NCBI GenBank assembly: GCA_038207265.1
Contig: JBBQZZ010000018.1
Coordinates: 1-64,000, forward strand
Direction: 5' to 3'
DNA length: 64,000 nt
Origin: JACMLD01 sp038207265
Lineage (GTDB): Bacteria; Bacteroidota; Bacteroidia; Chitinophagales; Chitinophagaceae
Shown: positions 45,019 through 55,209 of the stretch, one piece after another
How the letters are laid out: every line of letters begins with the position of its first letter
How positions within the stretch are numbered: the first letter of the stretch is position 1
Translations under genes and position numbers: made by a program
The notes under the pieces: model-generated
The model's database searches: none
What the model was told of the DNA's origin: nothing
What the model saw: only the letters and a program-made list of their open reading frames with translations

Positions 45019-48000
45019 TTGTCTTTTTTATTTCGTTCTATACTGAAAACTCCGGTAACCAACTTTACTGCCTTGCTTACAATTCTGTTGTTGAGCAACT
45101 TGTCTTCTATTGCTCAAACCAACCCAGGAGATTCTTTAAAATATCCCATAAAAGACAGGAGAGGAGATAGATTTTCCAGTCCCGGCAGAAATTCACTTGA
45201 TTTAAGAGATCCTGCCAATATCAGGGATTCTATTGAATATGATCCCAAAACAAAGCAATATTACATTCTCGAAAAAGTTGGAAACAGCTATTACCGCAAA
45301 CCTACTTACCTCACTTTTGATGAATACCTGCGTTTAAGAGGCAAACAACAGGAAGATGATTATTTCAAGAAAAGATCCAGCGTACTGAGTGGATTGAATA
45401 AGAAATTACTAAAACCAAAACTAAGTGTTACAGACAATCTGTTCAACCGCATATTTGGCAATGGCAAAATTGAAATAAAACCGCAGGGTAATGTTGAAAT
45501 TACAGCCGGTTACCAGGGCCAGAACATCAAGAATCCAACCCTGCCGGAAAGAGCCCGAAAGAGCGGTGGTTTTGATTTCCAGGAAGACGCAGACTTAAGT
45601 GTGATTGCCAATATTGGTGATAAAATGCGGTTGCCGATCAATTATAAAACCAATGCTACCTTCGATTTTGAAAACCAGCTGAAGTTAGACTATAGCGGCA
45701 CCAGCGACGAAATTATCAAGCGTATAGAAGCAGGAAATGTTTCATTCTCTACAAAAGGAACTTTGATACAGGGTGCACAACAACTCTTTGGAATTAAAAC
45801 ACAGTTACAATTTGGAAAATTATCAGTAACCTCTGTATTGGCCAATCAACGTTCTCAAAGACAATCATTGGGTTTGCAGGGTGGATCTGCTTCTAACCTG
45901 TTTGAATTCAAAGCAGATGATTATGAAGAAAACCGTCACTTCCTGCTCTCGCAATATTTCAGGAACAATTACAATAAAGTACTTGCAAACTTACCTGCCG
46001 TTACTTCCGTTGTACAGGTTCTGCAAATGGAAGTCTGGGTTACCAACCGAAATGGTTCTACCACAGAAACACGCGATATCGTTGGTTTGATGGACCTTGG
46101 TGAAAGCGCTCCCTTCAGTCCAAATGTGCAACCTTATAAAACTTTGCCATTGGGTTTGCCTGATAATGATGTAAACAATCTATACCGTAATATAATTAAT
46201 GACCCGTCCAGCCGCAATTCTTCTTTTGTTACATCCAGATTAAATGCACTTGGCTTAACTCCTGTTCAGGATTTTGAAAAAACATTTGCCAGGAAATTAG
46301 GTCCGTCTGATTATTATTTCGATCCGCAGGTTGGGTTTTTATCATTGAATCAACCATTGCAATCCGATGAAGTATTGGGTATTGCATTCCGTTATTCTTA
46401 TAACGGCAGAACTTACCAGGTGGGAGAATTTTCACAGGATATTCCACCAGATACCACCGCACTGAAAACAGGTACACAAAAAGTATTGTTTCTAAAATTA
46501 TTAAAAGCTACCTCACAACGTCCCAATCTGCCTATCTGGGATCTGATGATGAAGAATGTGTATGCGCTGAAAACAAAGGATGGTAGTTATATTACTTCTG
46601 TACAGCCAACCGATTTTCAATTAAACATATTATATGAAGAACCCAGTTTGGGAACCAAGCGTTATTTGCCAGAGGGACCCAGAACAGGCGTACCACTGCT
46701 GCAAATTTTACGTTTGGATACTTTAAACACCCGAAACGATCCACAACCCGACGGTATTTTTGACTATGTTGAACAAAGAACCATTTTTTCACAACAGGCA
46801 AGGATTGTATTTCCATTGCTTGAACCCTTTGGGCGAGATTTGCAAACAAGAGCATTTAACGGTGCACCTCAAGGTATGATTGACCGGTATGTCTATTATC
46901 CTTTATACGATACCATCAAAGAAATTGCAAAGACTTATGCAAACCTGGATCGGTTCGTCATCAGTGGCCGTGCAAAAGGATCTTCTTCTTCAGATATTCA
47001 ATTGGGAGCCTTTAATGTTCCGCAGGGGTCCGTTAGCGTTAGTTCAGGTGGCACGGTGCTGAGAGAAGGGATCGATTATTCTGTAGATTACGGTTTAGGA
47101 ACCGTTAAAATTCTCAACCAGGCCATCATCAATTCCGGGGTTCCGGTAAATGTTCAATTTGAAAACAATGGTGGATTTGGACTACAGCAAAGAAATTATT
47201 TGGGTTTGCGACTGGATTATCTTGCAAAGAACACCGCCAAAGAATCGTTGAATATAGGCGGACAATTGGTGCGAATGGGTGAGCGACCCTATTTTAGTAA
47301 AGTGAGTACAAGTGATGGAGATCCTATTCGCAATACCATGTATGGTCTCGATTTTAGTTATCGATCAGATTTTGCAAAACTTACCCGTTGGTTGGATAAA
47401 CTGCCCGGTTATCATACCAATGAAATGAGTACCATACAGGCATATGGTGAAGCGGCAGTTCTAAAACCCGGGCATCCACCGCAGATTGGTAAAGGCACCA
47501 GCGGTTCAATTTATATCGATGATTTTGAAGGAGCAAGAAGCAATATTGATTTAAGGTTCCCGCTCATTAGCTGGGTGTTGGCTTCCACTCCCCAAAACAA
47601 TGGCTTGTTTCCTGAAGGAAGTTTGAATAATGATTTGAGTTATGGTTTTAACCGTTCAAAAATTGCCTGGTACAATATTGAACCCAATTTGCAGGATGCA
47701 AAAGGAACCAATAACCCGGTAAAAGGTTACCAGGATTTTTCAGATCCCCGAATAAGAGCAATTAATCAACAGGAAATTTATCCTACTAAATCCGTTGATT
47801 ACGGACAGGCACAGTTGGTTACTTTTGATTTGGCTTTTTATCCAAAAGACAGGGGTCCTTATAATTTTGATGCAAGACCCGGAAGCATTGATCCGAGTGG
47901 TAAATTATTAAATCCAAAAACACGCTGGGGTGGAATCATGCGGGCGATTGATCAAACAGATTTTGAAACAGCGAATGTAGAGTACATGGAATTCTGGATG

Positions 48001-51000
48001 CAGGATCCGTTTCTTAAAAATCCTTCCAGCACGGGTGGTCAGTTCTATATTAACCTGGGAAATATTTCTGAAGATGTTTTGCGCGATGGAAGAAGACAAT
48101 TTGAAAACGGCTTACCCGGCGCTGATGGAAAAGCAACCGTTGATAATAGTTCCGTCTGGGGTAATGTACCGGCCAACCCTATACAGGTAACCGCCGCATT
48201 TAGTAATGATCCTGCAGATCGCCCCTTCCAGGATATTGGTCTGGATGGATTGGGTGATGATGCCGAGAAGATAAAATTCAACAATTATCTTACGCAGCTG
48301 GGAAACATTACGGGAAATGGATCACCGGCTTTTCAACAAGCATCTGCTGATCCGGCAAACGATAACTTTAAGAATTACCGGGATGCAGATTATGACCGGC
48401 AGCAAGCGAATATACTGGCCCGTTATAAACAAATAAATAATCCACAGGGAAACTCTCCTATTGCAGATAATAGTTCAACAACCACTTCCGCATTTACATT
48501 GTATCCGGACCAGGAAGATCTGAATCGTGATAATACATTGAATGAATTGGAAGAATATTTTCAATATAAGATCAACCTGGCTCCGGGTCAGTTTACGGTT
48601 GGACAAAATTTCATTACCGATAGGCGTTCTTTCACGCCAAATATTCCGGGTGGTCAGCCAGAAAACTGGTATTTATTCCGGGTACCCATCGCCGGTTATG
48701 AAAAGAAAGTAGGCAATATTCCCGATTTCAAATCAATACGTTTTATCCGTATGTATCTTACTGGTTTTGAAGATTCATTGATATGTCGCTTTGCAAAATT
48801 TGAACTGGTGCGCAACCAGTGGAGGAATTTTACTTTCAAAATTGACACCACCGGTAATTATACCCCGGTACCCAATAATTCCGGTACGGAATTAAATGTG
48901 CTGGCGGTAAATATTGAAGAGAACAGCAAACGTACACCTGTTCCGTATGTAACACCTCCGGGTATTGAACGCCAGCAATTGCTGAGCAATAACAATGTAA
49001 ATCTTTTTCAGAACGAACAAAGTATGAGTTTGCAAATTTGCAATCTTGTGCAGGGAGATGCAAGAGGTGTATTCAAAACTTTCAACCTGGATTTAAGACA
49101 ATACGGAACATTATCAATGTTCGTGCATGCGGAAGGTCGCGGTACATCAGATCCATTACAACCCGGTGCGTTGGAAGCAGTGATAAGATTGGGTAATGAT
49201 TTTGTCAGCAATTACTACGAAATAAAAATCCCGCTCAAAAAAACTGATTATAACGCTACTGATCCTGCTAAAATATGGCCGTCAGAAAATGAATTAAACC
49301 TGAGTCTTCAAAGATTGATACAATTGAAAGTAAGACGTAACAATGCCGCACAACCGAATATCTATTATAAGGAAATTGATCCCGCAGATGGAAAAACTTA
49401 CGCCATCATTGGTAATCCTAACCTGGGTGAAGTAAGAGGAATGTTTCTGGGGGTGCAGAATATTGGTCAGCCAACTGCCTGTACGGAAGTATGGTTCAAT
49501 GAGCTGCGCTTATCAGATCTCAATGAAAAAGGAGGATGGGCAGCGCTGGGAAGAGTTGATCTCAAACTGGCAGATTTAGGTACACTTACATTGTCTGGTA
49601 GCTATAAGGGTGTTGGATTTGGTAACCTTGACCAACGCGTGAACGAAAGATCAAAAGAAAATTTATCACAATTCGATGTAGCCACCAATCTTGAGCTGGG
49701 AAAATTCTTTCCGCAAAAAGCAGGTATTTCAATTCCTACGTATGCCAGTTATTCGCAAACCCTGAGCACACCGGAATTTGATCCATACGACCTGGATGTA
49801 AAATTAAAAGACAAATTGGGTGCAGCCGGTGCCAATAAAGATTCTATCCGCAACGATGCTGTTGATCTTACGACTATCAAGACAGTCAATTTTACCAATG
49901 TAAAAAAAGTGAATACCAATGGCAAAAAACAAAAACCATGGAGCATTGAGAACTTTGATGTGAGTTATTCTTATACAAAACAGGAACACCACAATCCTTT
50001 AATAGAAAGCGATGAATTAATAACGCACCACGGCGGACTTGGTTATAACTATAGCAGTAGTCCAAAATATGTTGAACCTTTTAAACGATTTATCAAATCG
50101 TCGAGTCCATGGTTTAAGCTGGTAAAGGATTTCAATTTTAGTTATATGCCATCCATTCTGAGTTTTCGTGCAGATGCAAAGCGCCAGTTTGGAGCATTCC
50201 GTCCAAGAAATGTTGGGGGTCCTAAAAATGTACTGCCAGAAACATACAATAAGTACTTTACGTTCGACCGGTATTATACATTGCGCTGGGATTTCACCCG
50301 TTCGCTCAATTTAGATTTTACTGCCACCAATTTTGCAAGAGTAGACGAAGCACCCGGCAGGTTGAGCAGCTATGAAAGAAAAAGAATGTGGAACAATTTC
50401 TGGAACGGTGGAAGAAACATTTCTTACCAGCAACAGGCAACGTTCAGTTATGCGCTGCCAACCAATAAACTTCCTTTACTAGACTGGACAACCGTGCGTG
50501 TAGGTTATACTGCCAAATACAGTTGGCTTGCCTCTTCATTGGATTCTGTTGCAAAAAGCCTCGGAAATTTTTTAAGTAATTCACAAGATAAGAATGCCAC
50601 TGCAGAATTAGATTTTTCAAAATTGTATCAGAAGAGCCGTTTCTTAAGAGCGCTGGATTGGGACGCACCAAAGGCTGCACCGGCGCCACAGGTTCCTAAA
50701 AATCCATCCGATACGAGTTCGGTCAAAGGCAAAAAGAAAAAAGAAAAAAAAGTACGCGACCCTAATGAGTTGCCAGACTTAAACATTGCTGTTAAAATAT
50801 TAGGAAGATTACTCACTTCTATTAAACGGGTGAGCATTACTTATAACTCTACCGGGAGTACCAATCTTGCAGGTTATACGGATAGTACAAAGGCGCTGGG
50901 TATGAACTGGAGGAACAATGCACCGGGTATGGATTTCATTCTAGGACGGCAACCCGATACAAATTATATAAACAAATTTGCCAGGAAGGGTTTCTTTACA

Positions 51001-52218
51001 CATAATCCGCTACTCAATAATTTAAACCGGCAGGATTATAATCAACATCTGAGTATTAATGCACAATTGATACCGGTACGTGATCTTACCATTGACTTGA
51101 ATGTTGATAAAACATTTGGCAAAACCTATTCAGAATTATATAAAGACACTACCGGCTTTTCCGGCTTTTCGAGGTTGAGTCCGTATTCAGCGGGCAGTTT
51201 TAATGTAAGTTATATTTCATTCAAAACCTTGTTCACCAAAATACAACCCAATGAAGTTTCCGGAACTTTCCTCAGGTTCCAGGATTATCGACAGACCTTA
51301 TCAAAAAGGTTAGGTGCAAAAAATCCTTATTCAGTTGCCGGTGGTGGCCAGGGTACTGATGGTTATTATTATGGTTATGGAAAATATGCGCAGGATGTAT
51401 TGATACCGGCGTTCATTGCCGCATATACGGGTAAGGATCCTGAGAAAGTTGCCCTCATCAAACAAAACAATGCTAACGTGAGCTCTAATCCGTTCAGTGG
51501 CATCAAGCCATTGCCCAATTGGAGAATTGCTTATAATGGATTAACAAGAATACCGGGCATGGAGAAAATTTTCAGCAGCTTTACTATCAGCCATGCCTAC
51601 ACGAGCAATATCAGTATGAACAGTTTTAATTCAGCGCTGTTGTTCCAGGATCCGTTGCGGCAGAATTATCCGGGTTTTGTGGATACGTTAACCGGAAACT
51701 TTATTCCTTACTTCCTGGTTCCTAATATTTCTATTACAGAAGCTTTTGCGCCATTTATCAACCTGGACATGCAGTTTACAAATCAATTGGGCGCCAGGTT
51801 TGAATACAAGAAGTCACGCACGCTAAGTTTAAGCCTCGTAGATTTTCAATTAAGTGAAGCCAGATCAACAGGTTTCACCATTGGTGCAAGGTGGAGGAAG
51901 AAAGGATTTCCATTGCCGTTTAAAGTGCCATTTACCAAAAAGGATACTAAAAAGCTGGAGAACGATATTACATTTGTACTTGACTTTGGTTTGGAAGATG
52001 ATATCACTTCCAATAGCAGGTTGGATCAACCTACGGCACTGCCTACTGCCGGGCAAAAAGTAATTACCATTTCGCCAAGTATAGACTATGTACTCAATAA
52101 CCGCATCAAAATAATATTATACTTTGATCAGCGCAGAACAGAACCAAAGATTTCAACTTCTGCTCCCATTACCAATACAAGAGGTGGAATAAAAATTAAT
52201 ATCTCCCTGGCGCAGTAA
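45019..52218 (+). CDS. sprA: SprA, type IX secretion outer-membrane translocon
   Basis: 2399 aa, matching the ~2400-aa SprA/Sov family. Start is a TTG at 45019 giving a signal peptide (MSFLFRSILKTPVTNF to SSIAQ). Family stretches include GNVEITAGYQGQNIKNPTLP early, the dual SprA_N-type repeats with YIDDFEGARSNIDLR, and the C-terminal barrel with RNNAPGMDFILGRQPD. SprA forms the large beta barrel that exports T9SS cargo such as the 37147 protein. It sits after ruvA; no other core por genes are adjacent. Confidence 0.96.
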   Translation: MSFLFRSILKTPVTNFTALLTILLLSNLSSIAQTNPGDSLKYPIKDRRGDRFSSPGRNSLDLRDPANIRDSIEYDPKTKQYYILEKVGNSYYRKPTYLTFDEYLRLRGKQQEDDYFKKRSSVLSGLNKKLLKPKLSVTDNLFNRIFGNGKIEIKPQGNVEITAGYQGQNIKNPTLPERARKSGGFDFQEDADLSVIANIGDKMRLPINYKTNATFDFENQLKLDYSGTSDEIIKRIEAGNVSFSTKGTLIQGAQQLFGIKTQLQFGKLSVTSVLANQRSQRQSLGLQGGSASNLFEFKADDYEENRHFLLSQYFRNNYNKVLANLPAVTSVVQVLQMEVWVTNRNGSTTETRDIVGLMDLGESAPFSPNVQPYKTLPLGLPDNDVNNLYRNIINDPSSRNSSFVTSRLNALGLTPVQDFEKTFARKLGPSDYYFDPQVGFLSLNQPLQSDEVLGIAFRYSYNGRTYQVGEFSQDIPPDTTALKTGTQKVLFLKLLKATSQRPNLPIWDLMMKNVYALKTKDGSYITSVQPTDFQLNILYEEPSLGTKRYLPEGPRTGVPLLQILRLDTLNTRNDPQPDGIFDYVEQRTIFSQQARIVFPLLEPFGRDLQTRAFNGAPQGMIDRYVYYPLYDTIKEIAKTYANLDRFVISGRAKGSSSSDIQLGAFNVPQGSVSVSSGGTVLREGIDYSVDYGLGTVKILNQAIINSGVPVNVQFENNGGFGLQQRNYLGLRLDYLAKNTAKESLNIGGQLVRMGERPYFSKVSTSDGDPIRNTMYGLDFSYRSDFAKLTRWLDKLPGYHTNEMSTIQAYGEAAVLKPGHPPQIGKGTSGSIYIDDFEGARSNIDLRFPLISWVLASTPQNNGLFPEGSLNNDLSYGFNRSKIAWYNIEPNLQDAKGTNNPVKGYQDFSDPRIRAINQQEIYPTKSVDYGQAQLVTFDLAFYPKDRGPYNFDARPGSIDPSGKLLNPKTRWGGIMRAIDQTDFETANVEYMEFWMQDPFLKNPSSTGGQFYINLGNISEDVLRDGRRQFENGLPGADGKATVDNSSVWGNVPANPIQVTAAFSNDPADRPFQDIGLDGLGDDAEKIKFNNYLTQLGNITGNGSPAFQQASADPANDNFKNYRDADYDRQQANILARYKQINNPQGNSPIADNSSTTTSAFTLYPDQEDLNRDNTLNELEEYFQYKINLAPGQFTVGQNFITDRRSFTPNIPGGQPENWYLFRVPIAGYEKKVGNIPDFKSIRFIRMYLTGFEDSLICRFAKFELVRNQWRNFTFKIDTTGNYTPVPNNSGTELNVLAVNIEENSKRTPVPYVTPPGIERQQLLSNNNVNLFQNEQSMSLQICNLVQGDARGVFKTFNLDLRQYGTLSMFVHAEGRGTSDPLQPGALEAVIRLGNDFVSNYYEIKIPLKKTDYNATDPAKIWPSENELNLSLQRLIQLKVRRNNAAQPNIYYKEIDPADGKTYAIIGNPNLGEVRGMFLGVQNIGQPTACTEVWFNELRLSDLNEKGGWAALGRVDLKLADLGTLTLSGSYKGVGFGNLDQRVNERSKENLSQFDVATNLELGKFFPQKAGISIPTYASYSQTLSTPEFDPYDLDVKLKDKLGAAGANKDSIRNDAVDLTTIKTVNFTNVKKVNTNGKKQKPWSIENFDVSYSYTKQEHHNPLIESDELITHHGGLGYNYSSSPKYVEPFKRFIKSSSPWFKLVKDFNFSYMPSILSFRADAKRQFGAFRPRNVGGPKNVLPETYNKYFTFDRYYTLRWDFTRSLNLDFTATNFARVDEAPGRLSSYERKRMWNNFWNGGRNISYQQQATFSYALPTNKLPLLDWTTVRVGYTAKYSWLASSLDSVAKSLGNFLSNSQDKNATAELDFSKLYQKSRFLRALDWDAPKAAPAPQVPKNPSDTSSVKGKKKKEKKVRDPNELPDLNIAVKILGRLLTSIKRVSITYNSTGSTNLAGYTDSTKALGMNWRNNAPGMDFILGRQPDTNYINKFARKGFFTHNPLLNNLNRQDYNQHLSINAQLIPVRDLTIDLNVDKTFGKTYSELYKDTTGFSGFSRLSPYSAGSFNVSYISFKTLFTKIQPNEVSGTFLRFQDYRQTLSKRLGAKNPYSVAGGGQGTDGYYYGYGKYAQDVLIPAFIAAYTGKDPEKVALIKQNNANVSSNPFSGIKPLPNWRIAYNGLTRIPGMEKIFSSFTISHAYTSNISMNSFNSALLFQDPLRQNYPGFVDTLTGNFIPYFLVPNISITEAFAPFINLDMQFTNQLGARFEYKKSRTLSLSLVDFQLSEARSTGFTIGARWRKKGFPLPFKVPFTKKDTKKLENDITFVLDFGLEDDITSNSRLDQPTALPTAGQKVITISPSIDYVLNNRIKIILYFDQRRTEPKISTSAPITNTRGGIKINISLAQ

Positions 52219-52368
52219 CAGATTGCGCTTTCACTCGATTGCAAAAAAATAAATAACAAGACGCTTCAAAGATGTTGAAGGAATTTTTCTCAAACTTCCT
52301 TTTCTAAAAAATATTTGGATAATAAGAAAAAGGACTCTACTTTAGTGTACAACTTAACTAATACACTG

Positions 52369-53205
52369 ATGATCGAGGTAAAAAACCTTTCCTTTGGTTA
52401 CAATCGTAAAAACCAATTGTATAAAAATCTCCAACTTACACTTGCGCCGGGAAATATATATGGTCTGCTAGGCAAAAATGGAGCAGGTAAATCAACCCTG
52501 CTAAAAAACATGATTGGTCTGTTGTTTCCAACCGGCGGATCAGTAACTGTAAATGGATTTACACCCGGCAAACGGCAGCCTTCATTTCTTGAAACCATTT
52601 ATTTTATTCCGGAAGAAGTGTATGTTCCTGCCTTGTCTGTTGAAAAATATATCAACCTGTTTGCACACTTCTATCCGGCATTTGATAAAGAACAATTATT
52701 CGATTACCTGCAAAAACTGGATGTCGAAACCAATAAAAAATTAACCACACTATCATTCGGTCAGCAAAAAAAATTCATTATCGCTTTTGCACTGGCGTGC
52801 AATACAAAATTATTATTACTGGATGAACCTACTAATGGGCTGGACATACCGTCAAAAAAAAGATTCAGGAAACTCATTGCCTCTGTAATGCATGGTGACC
52901 GTACTATTTTTATTTCAACACACCAGATAAGGGATCTTGATAACATGATTGACCAGGTAATCATTGTTGACAATGGAGATCTGCTTTTAAATGCAACGCT
53001 GGAGACCATTGGTGACAAACTAAGTTTTAAAACAGTTGATGAGATTGCTGATAATGTACCTGTACTATATGAAGAAGATGCACTTAAAGGAAAATCAATC
53101 GTAATAAAAAACACATTGAAAGAAGATACAAAAGTAAATCTTGAACATCTTTTTAATGCCGTTATTGAAAATCCTGCGATTACAAAATCAATTTTTAGAA
53201 ATTAA
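52369..53205 (+). CDS. ABC transporter ATP-binding protein
   Basis: 278 aa from ATG 52369 (MIEVKNLSFGYN); an upstream TTG at 52315 adds 18 residues without family match. Walker A GLLGKNGAGKSTLLKN, signature LSFGQQKKF (LSxGQ), Walker B KLLLLDEPTNGLD, H-loop STHQIRDLD. Its neighbours, the membrane protein at 53215 and the GntR regulator at 54019, make this a YtrA/YtrB-type export module. Confidence 0.92.
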   Translation: MIEVKNLSFGYNRKNQLYKNLQLTLAPGNIYGLLGKNGAGKSTLLKNMIGLLFPTGGSVTVNGFTPGKRQPSFLETIYFIPEEVYVPALSVEKYINLFAHFYPAFDKEQLFDYLQKLDVETNKKLTTLSFGQQKKFIIAFALACNTKLLLLDEPTNGLDIPSKKRFRKLIASVMHGDRTIFISTHQIRDLDNMIDQVIIVDNGDLLLNATLETIGDKLSFKTVDEIADNVPVLYEEDALKGKSIVIKNTLKEDTKVNLEHLFNAVIENPAITKSIFRN

Positions 53206-53214
53206 ACGCCGCCC

Positions 53215-54009
53215 ATGAACAATACATTTAACGTCAGTCGATTTGGTTGGCTATTAAAAAAAACCATTCTTGAACGGCCTGCACAATTGATGGGATTGTC
53301 CCTCCTCACCCTGTCGCTGAGTTTTGTAACCTACGCGCTTGTCAAACTATTAGGAGGTATTGAAGACGCGCAAAACGCTTCTTTTATGATTGGTTTGATT
53401 GGGGGTGGTTGTTTTCTTGCTTCGTTCGTTTATAACCAATTTTCATCCAATGCCAGCGGATCTTCATTTCTAACTTTGCCTGCATCTCAGTTTGAAAAAT
53501 GGTTATGTGGTGTGTTTATTACTGGTGTATGCTACCTGGCAATGTTCCTGGTCTTTTTCAGACTGATGGATCTTGGTTTTGTTTCTGCTTATCATAGTAG
53601 TCTTGACCCGCAAAGTCCTTTCTACAAAGATCAATATGAAGCCGTTAAAATCTTTAATTATTATGGCTTCGTTGCAGACAAATGCTTCGTCATGTTTTTT
53701 AATTTTGCCGGAACCATGCTGGTAGGTTCTTTGTATTTTAATAAGGCCTCATTTATTAAAGTTGCGCTCATCGTTTGTGCAGTTTGTATGGGCTTGTTTA
53801 TGCTGAATATCTTTATTGCGGGATTGTTTATCAGAAACGTTCAAACTGCTTTTCCGTATTATCTTGTTTGGATCTGGGTAGGGAAAGAAAGGGGTCGTCT
53901 TGAACTTCCTGAAAGTACTCTCGCAGTCTCCAGTTTTATGTTTCATTATCTCATCCCGGCTATTTTGTGGGGACTGGCTTACTTACGACTCAAAGAAAAA
54001 GAATTTTAA
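53215..54009 (+). CDS. ABC-2-like membrane protein
   Basis: 264 aa with about six hydrophobic helices (LMGLSLLTLSLSFVTYALV, MIGLIGGGCFLASFVY, WLCGVFITGVCYLAMFLVFF, ALIVCAVCMGLFMLNIFIAG, HYLIPAILWGLAYL). It follows the ATP-binding gene by 9 bp and is its likely permease partner. Substrate unknown. Confidence 0.8.
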   Translation: MNNTFNVSRFGWLLKKTILERPAQLMGLSLLTLSLSFVTYALVKLLGGIEDAQNASFMIGLIGGGCFLASFVYNQFSSNASGSSFLTLPASQFEKWLCGVFITGVCYLAMFLVFFRLMDLGFVSAYHSSLDPQSPFYKDQYEAVKIFNYYGFVADKCFVMFFNFAGTMLVGSLYFNKASFIKVALIVCAVCMGLFMLNIFIAGLFIRNVQTAFPYYLVWIWVGKERGRLELPESTLAVSSFMFHYLIPAILWGLAYLRLKEKEF

Positions 54010-54018
54010 AACGACAGC

Positions 54019-54393
54019 ATGGAGTTCAGGGATAATCCAGCTATATACATACAGATTGCTGAATACGTTTGCGAGCAGATTCTTTTGAACAAATGGAAAC
54101 TGGGCGAAAAAATTATCAGCATAAGGGAATTGGGCGAAAAAATTGAAATCAGCCCCAATACAATACAAAGAGCATATGATTTCTTACAGCAAAAAAACAT
54201 CATCACCAATAAACGTGGTATCGGTTATTTTACAGAGCCGGATGCCACAGAACGAATTATGATCTTTCGTCGTGAACAATTTATGGAAAACGAATTGCCA
54301 ATTTTTTTGCGAAGTCTGTATTTACTGAAAATTGATCCCAAAGATATAAAAGCCCACTATGAACAATTTGTAAAAAAACACTTTTCAAAATAA
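54019..54393 (+). CDS. GntR-family (YtrA-type) regulator
   Basis: 124 aa. An N-terminal winged helix of the GntR family (IYIQIAEYVCEQIL, ISIRELGEKIEISPNTIQRA YDFL pattern) and a short C-terminal region typical of YtrA. It overlaps the ABC operon by position (9 bp after the permease gene), so likely controls the module in response to membrane or antibiotic stress; that is inference from the family. The phrase LGEKI occurs twice, with a 14-bp DNA repeat behind it. Confidence 0.87.
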   Translation: MEFRDNPAIYIQIAEYVCEQILLNKWKLGEKIISIRELGEKIEISPNTIQRAYDFLQQKNIITNKRGIGYFTEPDATERIMIFRREQFMENELPIFLRSLYLLKIDPKDIKAHYEQFVKKHFSK

Positions 54394-54398
54394 CAATC

Positions 54399-55142
54399 AT
54401 GAAACGAACCACAAAAATATTGATATTGATGCTGTTGCTGATGACCAGCGGTTTATTTGCTTCCAATATGCTATTAAAAAAAGAGTATGAGGAAACCGAT
54501 AAGAATGATACTTACTGGACTTATGGTAAAATTCTTGAACAGCCTTTTAAGCATTTAAAAATTGAAGGCGGCAATGTTTCAAATATTGCATTTGAACAAA
54601 GCCCAAAAGCTTCCGTAAAAGTTTTTAAGAATTGGCGTGGCTATGAAGAACATGCAGTAAAGGCCCACGTGGCAACTGATACATTGTATATTAATTTCCC
54701 AAACACATACCATGATCTTTATGAGAAAGACTGGCTGAAATATACGACGACCTTGCGTTTATTTTCTCCTGAATTGCTAAGTATTACAGGCGTCGATACA
54801 AATCTTGAATTGTTTAAGATAAAGCAAAGGAATTTTTCAGTTATTATGTCCGGCAAGTCAAAATTTGAGGTAGAAAGTATGGACACCAATTTGGATAGCC
54901 TGCAAGTCACACAAAGAGATTCTTCTGCTGTTGTTTTTGAAATGTCACCGGAGTATAAAAAAACAGCGTCCTTTCACGTGAACTATGTAAATGCAAATAT
55001 CCGGGGTTATTCTATTTTAGATATCGGTCATGCCCAGGTGGATTCTTTACAACTGAGCGTTTCAGATAGTTCAGCTGTTCTATTATCCGGCGGTACGATG
55101 AAAAAAAATCTGCGTTATAATTTCAACAGGTCTCAACATTAA
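54399..55142 (+). CDS. Exported protein with DUF2807-like repetitive beta domain
   Basis: 247 aa, signal peptide MKRTTKILILMLLLMTSGLF. The mature part alternates strands with Asp/Ser turns (SITGVDTNLELFKI, LQLSVSDSSAVLLSGG), a pattern like DUF2807 head-GIN beta helices. It follows the regulator by 5 bp and belongs to the ABC operon. Function unknown. Confidence 0.7.
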   Translation: MKRTTKILILMLLLMTSGLFASNMLLKKEYEETDKNDTYWTYGKILEQPFKHLKIEGGNVSNIAFEQSPKASVKVFKNWRGYEEHAVKAHVATDTLYINFPNTYHDLYEKDWLKYTTTLRLFSPELLSITGVDTNLELFKIKQRNFSVIMSGKSKFEVESMDTNLDSLQVTQRDSSAVVFEMSPEYKKTASFHVNYVNANIRGYSILDIGHAQVDSLQLSVSDSSAVLLSGGTMKKNLRYNFNRSQH

Positions 55143-55209
55143 TTCACCACGTATTTAATAGCTGATTTTCCCTGGTTTGATCCGGATTAATTACTATACA
55201 TTTACGGGT

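Noticed and set aside
54090..54150. 14-bp direct repeat TGGGCGAAAAAATT inside the GntR gene
   Set aside because: It encodes LGEKI twice in normal family positions; coincidence of codon use is enough.
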